Of a DNA stretch of 64,000 bases, positions 33,049-48,000 are shown one piece after another. Origin of the DNA: Theodoxus fluviatilis (taxonomy: Eukaryota > Mollusca > Gastropoda > Cycloneritida > Neritidae); the NCBI GenBank assembly GCA_034096865.1, contig JAWQFJ010028252.1, positions 40,001-104,000 on the forward strand, written 5' to 3'. The position numbers were made by a program, and so were the translations under genes. How positions within the stretch are numbered: position 1 is the stretch's first letter; every line of letters begins with the position of its first letter. The notes under the pieces were generated by a model. That model saw only the letters and a list, made by a program, of their open reading frames with translations, was not told the origin of the DNA and did no database searches.

Positions 33049-36000
33049 GTAAGTACCTGCTTTCAGCTGTATCTCGAAGCTCTATTTTGTTCTTACTTCA
33101 CGAGAAGGAAGTATAAAAGAGGCGATAAGTCGCAAGTACAGGGAATGGAGTCGATTTTGGGAGAGGGTTGCGTTATGCTGAAAAGGCAGAGGTCATCCTG
33201 AAGAGAAAGGAGTGAGCGGGTTCAGTGGCAGCCAGAGGGCAAGACGCGAGCGAGGATGACTCAAGGACGGGCCGAGCTGCAGACTGAACTTGTTAATTAC
33301 AACTGGTGATCATTTTTAGTCGTCTTTTCTCCCCGACCGGAGATTATCGTCTGTGCTCGATAGTTTTCGTCCTCTGCCGCCAACATGTTCGTCGTTTTTG
33401 CTCATGCACGAGGAGAGCAGACGACGCTTTCAAGTCATGGATTGCGCAGGTGCTTCTGTGGTGGCGGGGACAGTCATTTCTCACGTCACACTCTTAGCAA
33501 CGGCATGATAGGTACAGAGTGCCACCAACAAATGAGACTGATGAATATGCATGAATAGTCCTCGCCCCTTTGAATGAGATACATTCGGAGGGGGTGGGGG
33601 GTTGCATGGATGGAATGGAAAATCCCGGTGATGTTAGACGCAGTTTTTAATTGTCTTCAGCAAAGAGACAATTATCAACAGACACACACAAAACTTCAAA
33701 AACGTGTAGCGGACAAAGGGCAAACGGTGCGTTTCCCTTGTTAAGTGTGTTCTTTTCGTGTGCATCGAATGAAGGCTTGTAGCGTTCAGGCAACTGCCTG
33801 ACTTCTTTACACGTCTACACATACACGCCCACCTCAGGCGTACGTAGACAATTCTGCCATCCAGTCATGACATGCTGCTTGTACGTCCCATTGGGTACTC
33901 ATTGCTAGTATCCTGCCTGTACAGTGTCTGTTTCCTGCCTGTACAGAGCCTGCACCCTGCCTGTACAGTGTCTGTTCCCTGCCTGTACAGTGTCTGTTCC
34001 CTGCCTGTACAGTGTCTGTTCCCTGCCTGTACAGTGCCTGTACCCTGCCTGAACCCCGCCTGTTCCCTGCCTGTATTGTGTCTGTACAGTGCTTGTACCC
34101 TGCCTGTACCCCGCCTGTTCCCTGCCTGTACAGTGTCTGTACAGTGTCTGTACCTTGCCTGTACAGTGTCTGTATCCTGCCTGTACAGTGTCTGTACTTT
34201 GCCTGTACAGTGTCTGTATCCTGCCTGTACCCTGCCTGTACAGTGTCTGTAATCTGCCTGTTCCCTGCCTGTACAGTGTCTGTTCCCTGCCTGTACAGTG
34301 CCTGTACCCTGCCTGAACCCCGCCTGTTCCCTGCCTGTATTGTGTCTGTACAGTGCTTGTACCCTGCCTGTACCCCGCCTGTTCCCTGCCTGTACAGTGT
34401 CTGTACAGTGTCTGTACCCTGCCTGTACAGTGTCTGTATCCTGCCTGTACAGTGTCTGTACCTTGCCTGTACAGTGTCTGTATCCTGCCTGTACAGTGTC
34501 TGTACTTTGCCTGTACAGTGTCTGTACAGTGTCTGTCCCCTGTCTGTACAGTGTCTGTACCCTGCCTGTACAGTGTCTGTCCCGTGTCTGTACAGTGTCT
34601 GTACCCTGCCTGTACAGTGCCTGTACCCCGCCTGTACAGTGTCTGTACAGTGTCTATACCCTGCCTGTACAGTGTCTGTACCCTGTCTGTACAGTGTCTG
34701 TACCCTGTCTGTACAGTGTCTGTACCCTGTCTGTACAGTGTCTGTACCCTGCCTGTACAGTGTCTGTACAGTGTCTGTCCCCTGTCTGTACAGTGTCTGT
34801 ACCCTGCCTGTACAGTGTCTGTACCCTGCCTGTACAGTGTCTGTACAGTGTCTGTACCCTGCCTGTACAGTCTCTGTACCCCGCCTGTACAGTGTCTGTC
34901 CCCTGTCTGTACAGTGTCTATACCCTGCCTGTACAGTGTCTGTCCCCTGTCTGTACAGTGTCTGTACCCTGCCTGTACAATTTCTGTACCCTGCCTGTAC
35001 AGTGTCTGTACCCTGCCTGTACAGTGTCTGTACCCTGCCTGTACAGTGTCTGTACCCTTCCTGTACCCTGCCTGTACAGTGTCTGTACCCTGCCTGTACA
35101 GTGTCTGTACCCTTCCTGTACCCTGCCTGTACAGTGTCTGTAATCTGCCTGTTCCCTGCCTGTACCCCGTCTGTACCCCGCCTGTACAGTGTTTCTACCC
35201 TGCCTTTACCCCGCCTGAACCCTGCCTGTACCCCGCCTGTACCCCGCCTGTACCCTGCCTGTACAGTGTCTGTACCCCGCCTGTACAGTGTCTGTACCCC
35301 GCCTGTACAGTGTCTGTACCCTGCCTGTACAGTGTCTGTACCCTGCCTGTTCCCTGCCTGTTCCCTGCCTGTACCCCGTCTGTACAGTGCCTGTACCCTG
35401 TCTGTACAGTGCCTGTACCCTGCCTGTTCCTTGCCTGTACAGAGCAGGTACTGTGCCTGTACCCTGCCTGTACTGTGCCTGTACCCTGCCTGTACACTGC
35501 CTGTACCCTGCCTGTACAGTGTCTGTACCCTGCCTGTACAGTGTCTCTACAGTGTCTGTACCCTGTATGTACAGTGTCTGTACCCTGCCTGTACAGTGTC
35601 TGTACCCTGCCTGTACAGTGTCTGTACAGTGTCTGTACAGTGTCTGTACCTGCCTGTACTCCGTCTGTACAGTGTCTGTACCCTGCCTGTACAGTGTCTG
35701 TACCCTGCCTGTACAGTGTCTGTACCCCGCCTGTACAGTGTCTGTACCCTGCCTGTACAGTGTCTGTACTCTGCCTGTTCCCTGTCTGTACCCCGCCTGT
35801 ACAGTGTCTGTACCCTGCCTGTACCCCGCCTGTACAGTGTCTGTACCCTGCCTGTACCCTGCCTGTACAGTGCCTGTACCCTACCTGTTCCCCGCCTGTA
35901 CAGTGTCTGTACCCTGCCTGTACCCCGCCTGTACAGTGTCTGTACCCTGCCTGTTCCCTGCCTGTACCCCGCCTGTACCCCGCCTGTACAGTGTCTGTAC

Positions 36001-39000
36001 CCTGCCTGTACCCCGCCTGTACAGTGTCTGTACCCTGCCTGTACCCTGCCTGTACAGTGCCTGTACCCTGCCTGTTCCCCGCCTGTACAGTGTCTGTACC
36101 CTGCCTGTACCCCGCCTGTACAGTGCCTGTACCCCGCCTGTACCCTGCCTGTGCAGTGTCTGTACCCTGCCTGTACCCCGTCTGTACAGTGCCTGTACCC
36201 TGCCTGTACCCTGCCTGTTCCCTGCCTGCTCTGTCTCTACTGTGCCTGTACCTTGCCTGTTCCCTGCCTGTACAGAGCCTGTACTGTCCCTGTACTGTGC
36301 CTGTACCCTGCCTGTACCCTGCCTGTACCCTGCCTGTACCCTGCCTGTACCCTGCCTGTACCCTGCCTGTTCCCTGACTGTACCCTGCCTGTACAGTGCC
36401 TGTACCGTGTCTGTACTGTGCCTGTACCCTGCCTGTTCCCTGCCTGTACAGAGCCTGTACCTTGCCTGTACCCTGCCTGTACCCTGCCTGTACTCTGCCT
36501 GTACCCTGCCTATACGTTGCCTGTACCCCGTCTGTTCAGTGTCTGAACAGTGTATGTACCCTGCCTGTACAATGCCTGTGCTCTGCTTGTACAGTGCCTG
36601 TACCCTGCCTGTTCCCTGCCTGTACCCTGCCTGTGCAGTGCCTGTACCCTGCCTGTACAGTGCCTGTACCCTGCCTGATCCCTGCCTGTACAGTGCCTGT
36701 ACCCTGCCTGTTCCCTGCCTGTACAGTGTCTGTACCCTGTCTGTACAGTGTCTGTACCCTGTCTGTACAGTGTCTGTACCCTGCCTGTACAGTGTCTGTA
36801 CAGTGTCTGTCCCCTGTCTGTACAGTGTCTGTACCCTGCCTGTACAGTGTCTGTACCCTGCCTGTACAGTGTCTGTACCCCGCCTGTACAGTGTCTGTCC
36901 CCTGCCTGTACAGTGTCTATACCCTGCCTGTACAGTGTATGTCCCCTGTCTGTACAGTGTCTGTACCCTGCCTGTACAGTGTCTGTGCCCTGCCTGTACA
37001 GTGTCTGTACCCTGCCTGTACAGTGTCTGTACCCTTCCTGTACCCTGCCTGTACAGTGTCTGTTTTCTGCCTGTACAGTGTCTGTACCCTTCCTGTACCC
37101 TGCCTGTACAGTGTCTGTAATCTGCCTGTTCCCTACCTGTACCCCGTCTGTACCCCGCCTGTACAGTGTTTCTACCCTGCCTTTACCCCGCCTGAACCCT
37201 GCCTGTACCCCGCCTGTACCCCGCCTGTACCCTGCCTGTACAGTGTCTGTACCCCGCCTGTACAGTGTCTTACCCTGCCTGTACAGTGTCTGTACCCTGC
37301 CTGTTCCCTGCCTGTACCCCGTCTGTACAGTGCCTGTACCCTGTCTGTACAGTGCCTGTACCCTGCCTGTACTGTGCCTGTACCCTGCCTGTTCCTTGCC
37401 TGTACAGAGCAGGTACTGTGCCTGTACTGTGCCTGTACCCTGCCTGTACAGTGCCTGTACCCTGCCTGTACAGTGCCTGTACCCTGCCTGTACCCTGCCT
37501 GTACAGTGTCTGTACCCTGCCTGTACAGTGTCTCTACAGTGTCTGTACCCTGTCTGTACAGTGTCTGTACCCTGCCTGTACAGTGTCTGTACAGTGTCTG
37601 TACAGTGTCTGTACCCTGCCTGTACCCCGCCTGTACAGTGTCTGTACCCTGCCTGTACAGTGTCTGTACCCTGCCTGTACAGTGTCTGTACCCCGCCTGT
37701 ACAGTGTCTGTACCCTGCCTGTACAGTGTCTGTACCCTGCCTGTTCCCTGTCTGTACCCTGTCTGTACCCCGCCTGTACAGTGTCTGTACCCTGCCTGTA
37801 CCCCGCCTGTACAGTGTCTGTACCCTGCCTGTACCCTGCCTGTACAGTGCCTGTACCCTGCCTGTACCCCGCCTGTACAGTGTCTGTACCCTGCCTGTAC
37901 CCCGCCTGTACCCCGCCTGTACAGTGCCTGTACCCTGCCTGTTCCCTGCCTGTACCCCGCCTGTACCCTGCCTGTACAGTGTCTGTACCCTGCCTGTACC
38001 CCGCCTGTACAGTGTCTGTACCCTGCCTGTACCCTGCCTGTACCCTGCCTGTTCCCTGCCTGTACAGTGTCTGTACCCTGCCTGTACCCCGCCTGTACAG
38101 TGCCTGTACCCTGCCTGTACCCTGCCTGTACAGTGTCTGTACCCTGCCTGTACCCCGTCTGTACAGTGCCTGTACCCTGCCTGTACCCTGCCTGTTCCCT
38201 GCCTGTACTGTGTCTGTACTGTGCCTGTACCCTGCCTGTTCCCTGCCTGTACAGAGCCTGTACTGTGCCTGTACTGTGCCTGTACCCTGCCTGTACCCTG
38301 CCTGTACCCTGCCTGTACCCTGCCTGTTCCCTGCCTGTACCCTGCCTGTACAGTGCCTGTACCGTGCCTGTACTGTGCCTGTACCCTGCCTGTTCCCTGC
38401 CTGTACAGAGCCTGTACCTTGCCTGTACCCTGCCTGTACAGAGCCTGTACCCTGCCTGTACCCTGCCTGTACCCTGCCTGTACCCTGCCTATACGTTGCC
38501 TGTACCCCGCCTGTTCAGTGTCTGAACAGTGTATGTACCCTGCCTGTACAGTGCCTGTGCTCTGCTTGTACAGTGCCTGTACCCTGCCTGTACCGTGCCT
38601 GTACCCTGCCTGTACAGTGCCTGTACCGTGCCTGTACAGTGCCTGTACCCTGCCTGATCCCTGCCTGTACAGTGCCTGTACCCTGCTTGTACCCTGCCTG
38701 TGCAGTGCCTGTACCCTGCCTGTACAGTGCCTGTACCTGCCTGATCCTGCCTGTACAGTGTCTGTACCCTGCCTGTACACTGCCTGTACTGTGCTGTACC
38801 TGCCTGTTCCCTGCCTGTACTGTGCTGTACCCTGCCTGACCCTGCCTGTACTGTGCTGTACCCTGCCTGTCCTCTGTACAGTGCCTGTACCCCGCTGTAC
38901 CTGCTGTACAGTGCCTGTACCCTGCCTGTACAGTGTCTGTACCCTGCCTGTACAGTGTCTGTACCCTGCCTGTACAGTGTCTGTACCCTGCCTGTACAGT

Positions 39001-42000
39001 GTCTGTACCCTGCCTGTACAGTGTCTGTACCCTGCCTGTACAGTGTCTGTACAGTGCCTGTACCCTGCCTGTTCCCTGCCTGTACAGTGTCTGTACAGTG
39101 CCTGTACAGTGCCTGTACCCTGCCTGTTCCCTGCCTGTACAGTGTCTGTACAGTGTCTGTACAGTGTCTGACATTCTGTACCCTGCCTGTACAGTGTCTG
39201 TACATGCTGACAGTGTCTGACATGCCTGTACCCTGCCTGTACCCTGCCTGTACAGTGTCTGTACAGTGCCTGTACCCTGCCTGTACCCTGCCTGTACCCT
39301 GCCTGTACCCTGCCTGTACCCTGCCTGTACAGTGTCTGTACCCTGCCTGTACAGTGTCTGTACCCTGCCTGTACAGTGTCTGTACCCTGCCTGTTCCCTG
39401 CCTGTATGCTGTCTGTACAGTGCCTGTACCCTGTCTGTACAGTGCCTGTACCCTGCCTGTACTGTGCCTGTACCCTGCCTGTTCCTTGCCTGTACAGAGC
39501 AGGTACTGTGCCTGTACTGTGCCTGTACCCTGCCTGTACTGTGCCTGTACCCTGCCTGTACAGTGCCTGTACCCTGCCTGTACCCTGCCTGTACAGTGTC
39601 TGTACCCTGCCTGTACAGTGTCTCTACAGTGTCTGTACCCTGTCTGTACAGTGTCTGTACCCTGCCTGTACAGTGTCTGTACAGTGTCTGTACAGTGTCT
39701 GTACCCTGCCTGTACCCCGCCTGTACAGTGTCTGTACCCTGCCTGTACAGTGTCTGTACCCTGCCTGTACAGTGTCTGTACCCCGCCTGTACAGTGTCTG
39801 TACCCTGCCTGTACAGTGTCTGTACCCTGCCTGTTCCCTGTCTGTACCCTGTCTGTACCCCGCCTGTACAGTGTCTGTACCCTGCCTGTACCCCGCCTGT
39901 ACAGTGTCTGTACCCTGCCTGTACCCTGCCTGTACAGTGCCTGTACCCTGCCTGTTCCCCGCCTGTACAGTGTCTGTACCCTGCCTGTACCCCGCCTGTA
40001 CAGTGCCTCTACCCCGCCTGTACAGTGTCTGTACCCTGCCTGTTCCCTGCCTGTACCCCGCCTGTACCCCGCCTGTACAGTGTCTGTACCCTGCCTGTAC
40101 CCCGCCTGTACAGTGTCTGTACCCTGCCTGTACCCTGCCTGTACCCTGCCTGTTCCCTGCCTGTACAGTGTCTGTACCCTGCCTGTACCCCGCCTGTACA
40201 GTGCCTGTACCCCGCCTGTACCCTGCCTGTACAGTGTCTGTACCCTGCCTGTACCCCGTCTGTACAGTGCCTGTACCCTGCCTGTACCCTGCCTGTTCCC
40301 TGCCTGCTCTGTGTCTCTACTGTGCCTGTACCTTGCCTGTTCCCTGCCTGTACAGAGCCTGTACTGTGCCTGTACTGTGCCTGTACCCTGCCTGTACCCT
40401 GCCTGTACCCTGCCTGTACCCTGCCTGTTCCCTGCCTGTACCCTGCCTGTACAGTGCCTGTACCCTGCCTGTACAGTGCCTGTACCCTGCCTGTTCCCTG
40501 CCTGTACAGAGCCTGTACCTTGCCTGTACCCTGCCTGTACAGAGCCTGTACCCTGCCTGTACTCTGCCTGTACCCTGCCTGTACCCTGCCTATACATTGC
40601 CTGTACCCCGTCTGTTCAGTGTCTGAACAGTGTATGTACCCTGCCTGTACAGTGCCTGTGCTCTGCTTGTACAGTGCCTGTACCCTGCCTGTACAGTGCC
40701 TGTACCCTGCCTGTACAGTGCCTGTACCCTGCCTGTTCCCTGCCTGTACAGTGCCTGTACCCTGCCTGTACCCTGCCTGTACAGTGCCTGTACCCTGCCT
40801 GTACCCTGCCTGTACAGTGCCTGTACCCTGCCTGTACAGTGCCTGTACCCTGCCTGATCCCTGCCTGTACAGTGCCTGTACCCTGCCTGTACCCTGCCTG
40901 TACTGTGCTTGTACCCTGCCTGTTCCCTGCCTGTACTGTGCTTGTACCCTGCCTGATCCCTGCCTGTACTGTGCTTGTACCCTGCCTGTTCCCTGCCTGT
41001 ACAGTGCCTGTACCCCGCCTGTACCCTGCCTGTACAGAGCCTGTACCCTGCCTGTACTGTGCCTGTACCCTGCCTGTACCCTGCCTGTACAGTGTCTGTA
41101 CAGTGTCTGAACAGTGCCTGTTCCCTGCCTGAACAGTGTCTGTACAGTGTCTGAACAGTGTCTGAACAGTGCCTGTACCCTGCCTGTACAGTGTCTGTAC
41201 AGTGTCTGTACAGTGCCTGTTCCCTGCCTGTACAGTGTCTGTACAGTGTCTGTACAGTGTCTGTACAGTGCCTGTTCCCTGCCTGAACAGTGTCTGTACA
41301 GTGTCTGAACAGTGTCTGAACAGTGTCTGTACCCTGCCTGTACAGTGTCTGTACAGTGTCTGTACAGTGTCTGTACAGTGCCTGTACCCTGCCTGTTCCC
41401 TGCCTGTACAGTGTCTGTACAGTGTCTGAACAGTGTCTGTACAGTGCCTGTACAGTGTCTGTACCCTGCCTGAACCCTGCCTGTACAGTGTCTGTACCCT
41501 GCCTGTACATTGCCTGTACCCTGCCTGTACAGTGCCTGTACCCTGCCTGTACTGTGCCTGTACCCTGCCTGTACTGTGCCTGTACCCTGCCTGTACAGTG
41601 CCTGTACCCTGCCTGTACTGTGCCTGTACCCTGCCTGTACCCTGCCTGTACAGTGCCTGTACAGTGTCTGTACAGTGCCTGTACCCTGCCTGTACAGTGT
41701 CTGTACAGTGCCTGTACCCTGCCTGTACAGTGTCTGTACAGTGCCTGTACCCTGCCTGTTCCCTGCCTGTACAGTGTACAGTGCCTGTACCCTGTCTGTA
41801 CAGTGTCTGTACAGTGCCTGTACCCTGCCTGTACAGTGTCTGAACAGTGTCTGTACAGTGCCTGTACCCTGCCTGTTCTCTGCTTGTACCCTGCCTGTAC
41901 CCAACCTATACCCTGCCTGTACAGTGCCTGTACCCTGCCTGTACAGTGCCTGTACCCTGACTGTAACCTGCCTGTACGCTGACTGTACCCTGCCTGTACA

Positions 42001-45000
42001 GTACCTGTACACTGCCTATGGACTACTGCTACAGAGACTGATGTAGAAAGGGGAAGTATTCAGGGTGGACTACTGCTACAGAGACTGATGTAGAAAGGGG
42101 AAGTATTCAGGGTGGACTACTGCTACAGACTGATGTAGAAAGGGGAAATATTCAGGGTGGACTACTGCTACAGAGACTGATGTAGAAAGGGGAAGTATTC
42201 AGGGGGGACTACTGCTACAGAGACTGATGTAGAAAGGGGAAGTATTCAGGGTGGACTACTGCTACAGAGACTGATGTAGAAAGGGGAAGTATTCAGGGTG
42301 GACTACTGCTACAGAGACTGATGTAGACAGGGGAAGTATTCAGGGTGGACTACTGCTACAGAGACTGATGTAGAAAGGGGAAGTATTCAGGAGGGACTAC
42401 TGCTACAGAGACTGATGTAGAAAGGGGAAGTATTCAGGGTGGACTACTGCTACAGAGACTGATGTAGAAAGGGGAAGTATTCAGGGTGGACTACTGCTAC
42501 AGAGACTGATGTAGAAAGGGGAAGTATTCAGGAGGGACTACTGCTACAGAGACTGATGTAGAAAGGGTAAGTATTCAGGGTGGACTACTGCTACAGAGAC
42601 TGATGTAGACAGGGGAAGTATTCAGGGTGGACTACTGCTACAGAGACTGATGTAGAAAGGGGAAGTATTCAGGAGGGACTACTGCTACAGAGACTGATGG
42701 AGACAGGGGAAGTATTCAGGGTGGACTACTGCTACAGAGACTGATGTAGACAGGGGAAGTATTCAGGGTGGACTACTGCTACAGAGACTGATGGAGACAG
42801 GGGAAGTATTCAGGGTGGACTACTGCTACAGAGACTGATGTAGAAAGGGGAAGTATTCAGGGTGGACTACTGCTACAGAGACTGATGTAGAAAGGGGAAG
42901 TATTCAGGAGGGACTACTGCTACAGAGACTGATGGAGACAGGGGAAGTATTCAGGGTGGACTACTGCTACAGAGACTGATGTAGACAGGGGAAGTATTCA
43001 GGGTGGACTACTGGTACAGAGACTGATGTAGACAGGGGAAGTATTCAGGGTGGACTACTGCTACAGAGACTGATGTAGACAGGGGAAGTATTCAGGGTGG
43101 ACTACTGCTACAGAGACTGATGGAGACAGGGGAAGTATTCAGGGTGGACTACTGCTACAGAGACTGATGTAGAAAGGGGAAGTATTCAGGGTGGACTACT
43201 GCTACAGAGACTGATGTAGAAAGGGGAAGTATTCAGGGTGGACTACTGCTACAGAGACTGATGTAGACAGGGGAAGTATTCAGGGTGGACTACTGCTACA
43301 GAGACTGATGTAGAAAGGGGAAGTATTCAGGAGGGACTACTGCTACAGAGACTGATGTAGAAAGGGGAAGTATTCAGGGTGGACTACTGCTACAGAGACT
43401 GATGTAGAAAGGGGAAGTATTCAGGGTGGACTACTGCTACAGAGACTGATGTAGAAAGGGGAAGTATTCAGGAGGGACTACTGCTACAGAGACTGATGTA
43501 GAAAGGGGAAGTATTCAGGGTGGACTACTGCTACAGAGACTGATGTAGACAGGGGAAGTATTCAGGGTGGACTACTGCTACAGAGACTGATGTAGAAAGG
43601 GGAAGTATTCAGGAGGGACTACTGCTACAGAGACTGATGGAGACAGGGGAAGTATTCAGGGTGGACTACTGCTACAGAGACTGATGTAGACAGGGGAAGT
43701 ATTCAGGGTGGACTACTGCTACAGAGACTGATGGAGACAGGGGAAGTATTCAGGGTGGACTACTGCTACAGAGACTGATGTAGAAAGGGGAAGTATTCAG
43801 GGTGGACTACTGCTACAGAGACTGATGTAGAAAGGGGAAGTATTCAGGAGGGACTACTGCTACAGAGACTGATGGAGACAGGGGAAGTATTCAGGGTGGA
43901 CTACTGCTACAGAGACTGATGTAGACAGGGGAAGTATTCAGGGTGGACTACTGGTACAGAGACTGATGTAGACAGGGGAAGTATTCAGGGTGGACTACTG
44001 CTACAGAGACTGATGTAGACAGGGGAAGTATTCAGGGTGGACTACTGCTACAGAGACTGATGGAGACAGGGGAAGTATTCAGGGTGGACTACTGCTACAG
44101 AGACTGATGTAGAAAGGGGAAGTATTCAGGGTGGACTACTGCTACAGAGACTGATGTAGAAAGGGGAAGTATTCAGGGTGGACTACTGCTACAGAGACTG
44201 ATGGAGACAGGGGAAGTATTCAGGAGGGACTACTGCTACAGAGACTGATGTAGAAAGGGGAAGTATACAGGGTGGACTACTGCTACAGAGACTGATGTAG
44301 AAAGGGGAAGTATACAGGGTGGACTACTGCTACAGAGACTGATGGAGACAGGGGAAGTATTCAGGAGGGACTACTGCTACAGAGACTGATGTAGAAAAGG
44401 GAAGTATTCAGGGTGGACTACTGCTACAGAGACTGATGGAGACAGGGGAAGTATTCAGGAGGGACTACTGCTACAGAGACTGATGTAGAAAGGGGAAGTA
44501 TACAGGGTGGACTACTGCTACAGAGACTGATGTAGAAAGGGGAAGTATACAGGGTGGACTACTGCTACAGAGACTGATGGAGACAGGGGAAGTATTCAGG
44601 AGGGACTACTGCTACAGAGACTGATGTAGAAAGGGGAAGAATTCAGGGTGGACTACTGCTACAGAGACTGATGGAGACAGGGGAAGTATTCAGGGGGGAC
44701 TACTGCTACAGAGACTGATGTAGAAAGGGGAAGTATTCAGGGTGGACTACTGCTACAGAGACTGATGTAGAAAGGGGAAAAAATCAGGGTGGACTACTGC
44801 TACAGAGACTGATGTAGAAAGGGGAAGTATTCAGGGGGGACTACTGCTACAGAGACTGATGTAGAAAGGAGAAGTATTCAGGGTGGACTACTGCTACAGA
44901 GACTGATGTAGAAAGGGGAAGTATTCAGGGGGGACTACTGCTACAGAGACTGATGTAGAAAGGGGAAGTATTCAGGGTGGACTACTGCTACAGAGACCGA

Positions 45001-48000
45001 TGTAGAAAGGGGAAATAATCAGGGTGGACTACTGCTACAGAGACTGATGTAGAAAGGGGAAGTATTCAGGGTGGACTACTGCTACAGAGACTGATGGAGA
45101 CAGGGGAAGTATTCAGGGTGGACTACTGCTACAGAGACTGATGTAGAAAGGGGAAGTATTCAGGGTGGACTACTGCTACAGAGACTGATGTAGAAAGGGG
45201 AAATAATCAGGGTGGACTACTGCTACAGAGACTGATGTAGAAAGGGGAAGTATTCAGGGGGGACTACTGCTACAGAGACTGATGTAGAAAGGGGAAGTAT
45301 TCAGGGTGGACTACTGCTACAGAGACTGATGTAGAAAGGGGAAGTATTCAGGAGGGACTACTGCTACAGAGACTGATGGAGACAGGGGAAGTATTCAGGG
45401 TGGACTACTGCTACAGAGACTGATGTAGAAAGGGGAAGTATTCAGGGTGGACTACTGCTACAGAGACTGATGGAGACAGGGGAAATAATCAGGAGGGACT
45501 ACTGCTACAGAGACTGATGTAGAAAGGGGAAATATTCAGGAGGGACTACTGCTACAGAGACTGATGTAGAAAGGGGAAGTATTCAGGGTGGACTACTGCT
45601 ACAGAGACTGATGGAGACAGGGGAAGTATTCAGGGTGGACTACTGCTACAGAGACTGATGGAGACAGGGGAAATAATCAGGAGGGACTACTGCTACAGAG
45701 ACTGATGTAGAAAGGGGAAATAATCAGGAGGGACTACTGCTACAGAGACTGATGTAGAAAGGGGAAGTATTCAGGGTGGACTACTGCTACAGAGACTGAT
45801 GTAGAAAGGGGAAGTATTCAGGGGGGACTACTGGTACAGAGACTGATGGAGACAGGGGAAGTATTCAGGAGGGACTACTGCTACAGAGACTGATGTAGAA
45901 AGGGGAAGTATACAGGGTGGACTACTGCTACAGAGACTGATGGAGACAGGGGAAGTATTCAGGAGGGACTACTGCTACAGAGACTGATGTAGAAAGGGGA
46001 AGTATTCAGGAGGGACTACTGCTACAGAGACTGATGGAGACAGGGGAAGTATTCAGGGGGGACTACTGCTACAGAGACTGATGTAGAAAGGGGAAGTATT
46101 CAGGGTGGACTACTGCTACAGAGACTGATGTAGAAAGGGGAAGTATTCAGGGGGGACTACTGCTACAGAGACTGATGTAGAAAGGGGAAGTATTCAGGGT
46201 GGACTACTGCTACAGAGACTGATGTAGAAAGGGGAAGTATTCAGGGTGGACTACTGCTACAGAGACTGATGTAGAAAGGGGAAGTATTCAGGGTGGACTA
46301 CTGCTACAGAGACTGATGTAGAAAGGGGAAGTATACAGGGTGGACTACTGCTACAGAGACTGATGTAGACAGGGGAAGTATTCAGGAGGGACTACTGCTA
46401 CAGAGACTGATAGAGAAAGGGGAAGTATTCAGGAGGGACTACTGCTACAGAGACTGATGGAGACAGGGGAAGTATTCAGGGTGGACTACTGCTACAGAGA
46501 CTGATGTAGAAAGGGGAAGTATTCAGGAGGGACTACTGCTACAGAGACTGATGTAGAAAGGGGAAGTATTCAGGGTGGACTACTGCTACAGAGACTGATG
46601 TAGAAAGGGGAAGTATTCAGGGTGGACTACTGCTACAGAGACTGATGTAGAAAGGGGAAGTATTCAGGAGGGACTACTGCTACAGAGACTGATGTAGAAA
46701 GGGGAAGTATTCAGGAGGGACTACTGCTACAGAGACTGATGTAGAAAGGGGAAATAATCAGGAGGGACTACTGCTACAGAGACTGATGTAGAAAGGGGAA
46801 GTATTCAGGGTGGACTACTGCTACAGAGACTGATGTAGACAGGGGAAGTATTCAGGGTGGACTACTGCTACAGAGACTGATGGAGACAGGGGAAGTATTC
46901 AGGGGGGACTACTGCTACAGAGACTGATGTAGAAAGGGGAAGTATTCAGGGTGGACTACTGCTACAGAGACTGATGTAGACAGGGGAAGTATTCAGGGTG
47001 GACTACTGCTACAGAGACTGATGTAGAAAGGGGAAGTATTCAGGGGGACTACTGCTACAGAGACTGATGTAGACAGGGGAAGTATTCAGGGGGACTACTG
47101 CTACAGAGACTGATGTAGAAAGGGGAAGTATTCAGGGTGGACTACTGCTACAGAGACTGATGTAGACAGGGGAAGTATTCAGGGTGGACTACTGCTACAG
47201 AGACTGATGTAGACAGGGGAAGTATTCAGGGTGGACTACTGCTACAGAGACTGATGTAGACAGGGGAAGTATTCAGGGTGGACTACTGCTACAGAGACTG
47301 ATGTAGACAGGGGAAGTATTCAGGGTGGACTACTGCTACAGAGACTGATGTAGAAAGGGGAAGTATTCAGGGTGGACTACTGCTACAGAGACTGATGTAG
47401 AAAGGGGAAGTATTCAGGGTGGACTACTGCTACAGAGACTGATGTAGACAGGGGAAGTATTCAGGGTGGACTACTGCTACAGAGACTGATGTAGAAAGGG
47501 GAAGTATTCAGGGTGGACTACTGCTACAGAGACTGATGTAGACAGGGGAAGTATTCAGGGTGGACTACTGCTACAGAGACTGATGTAGAAAGGGGAAGTA
47601 TTCAGGGTGGACTACTGCTACAGAGACTGATGTAGAAAGGGGAAGTATTCAGGGTGGACTACTGCTACAGAGACTGATGTAGAAAGGGGAAGTATTCAGG
47701 GGGGACTACTGCTACAGAGACTGATGTAGAAAGGGGAAGTATTCAGGGTGGACTACTGCTACAGAGACTGATGTAGAAAGGGGAAGTATTCAGGGTGGAC
47801 TACTGCTACAGAGACTGATGTAGACAGGGGAAGTATTCAGGAGGGACTACTGCTACAGAGACTGATGTAGAAAGGGGAAGTATTCAGGGTGGACTACTGC
47901 TACAGAGACTGATGGAGACAGGGGAAGTATTCAGGGTGGACTACTGCTACAGAGACTGATGTAGAAAGGGGAAGTATTCAGGGTGGACTACTGCTACAGA

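Noticed and set aside
34012..41132. Very long plus and minus open frames (up to 844 codons) reading [18 protein letters not shown] repeats
   Set aside because: They arise because an 11-bp unit without stops is open in all six frames. Several overlap on both strands, no start context or splice site supports them, and the composition is purely that of the repeat.
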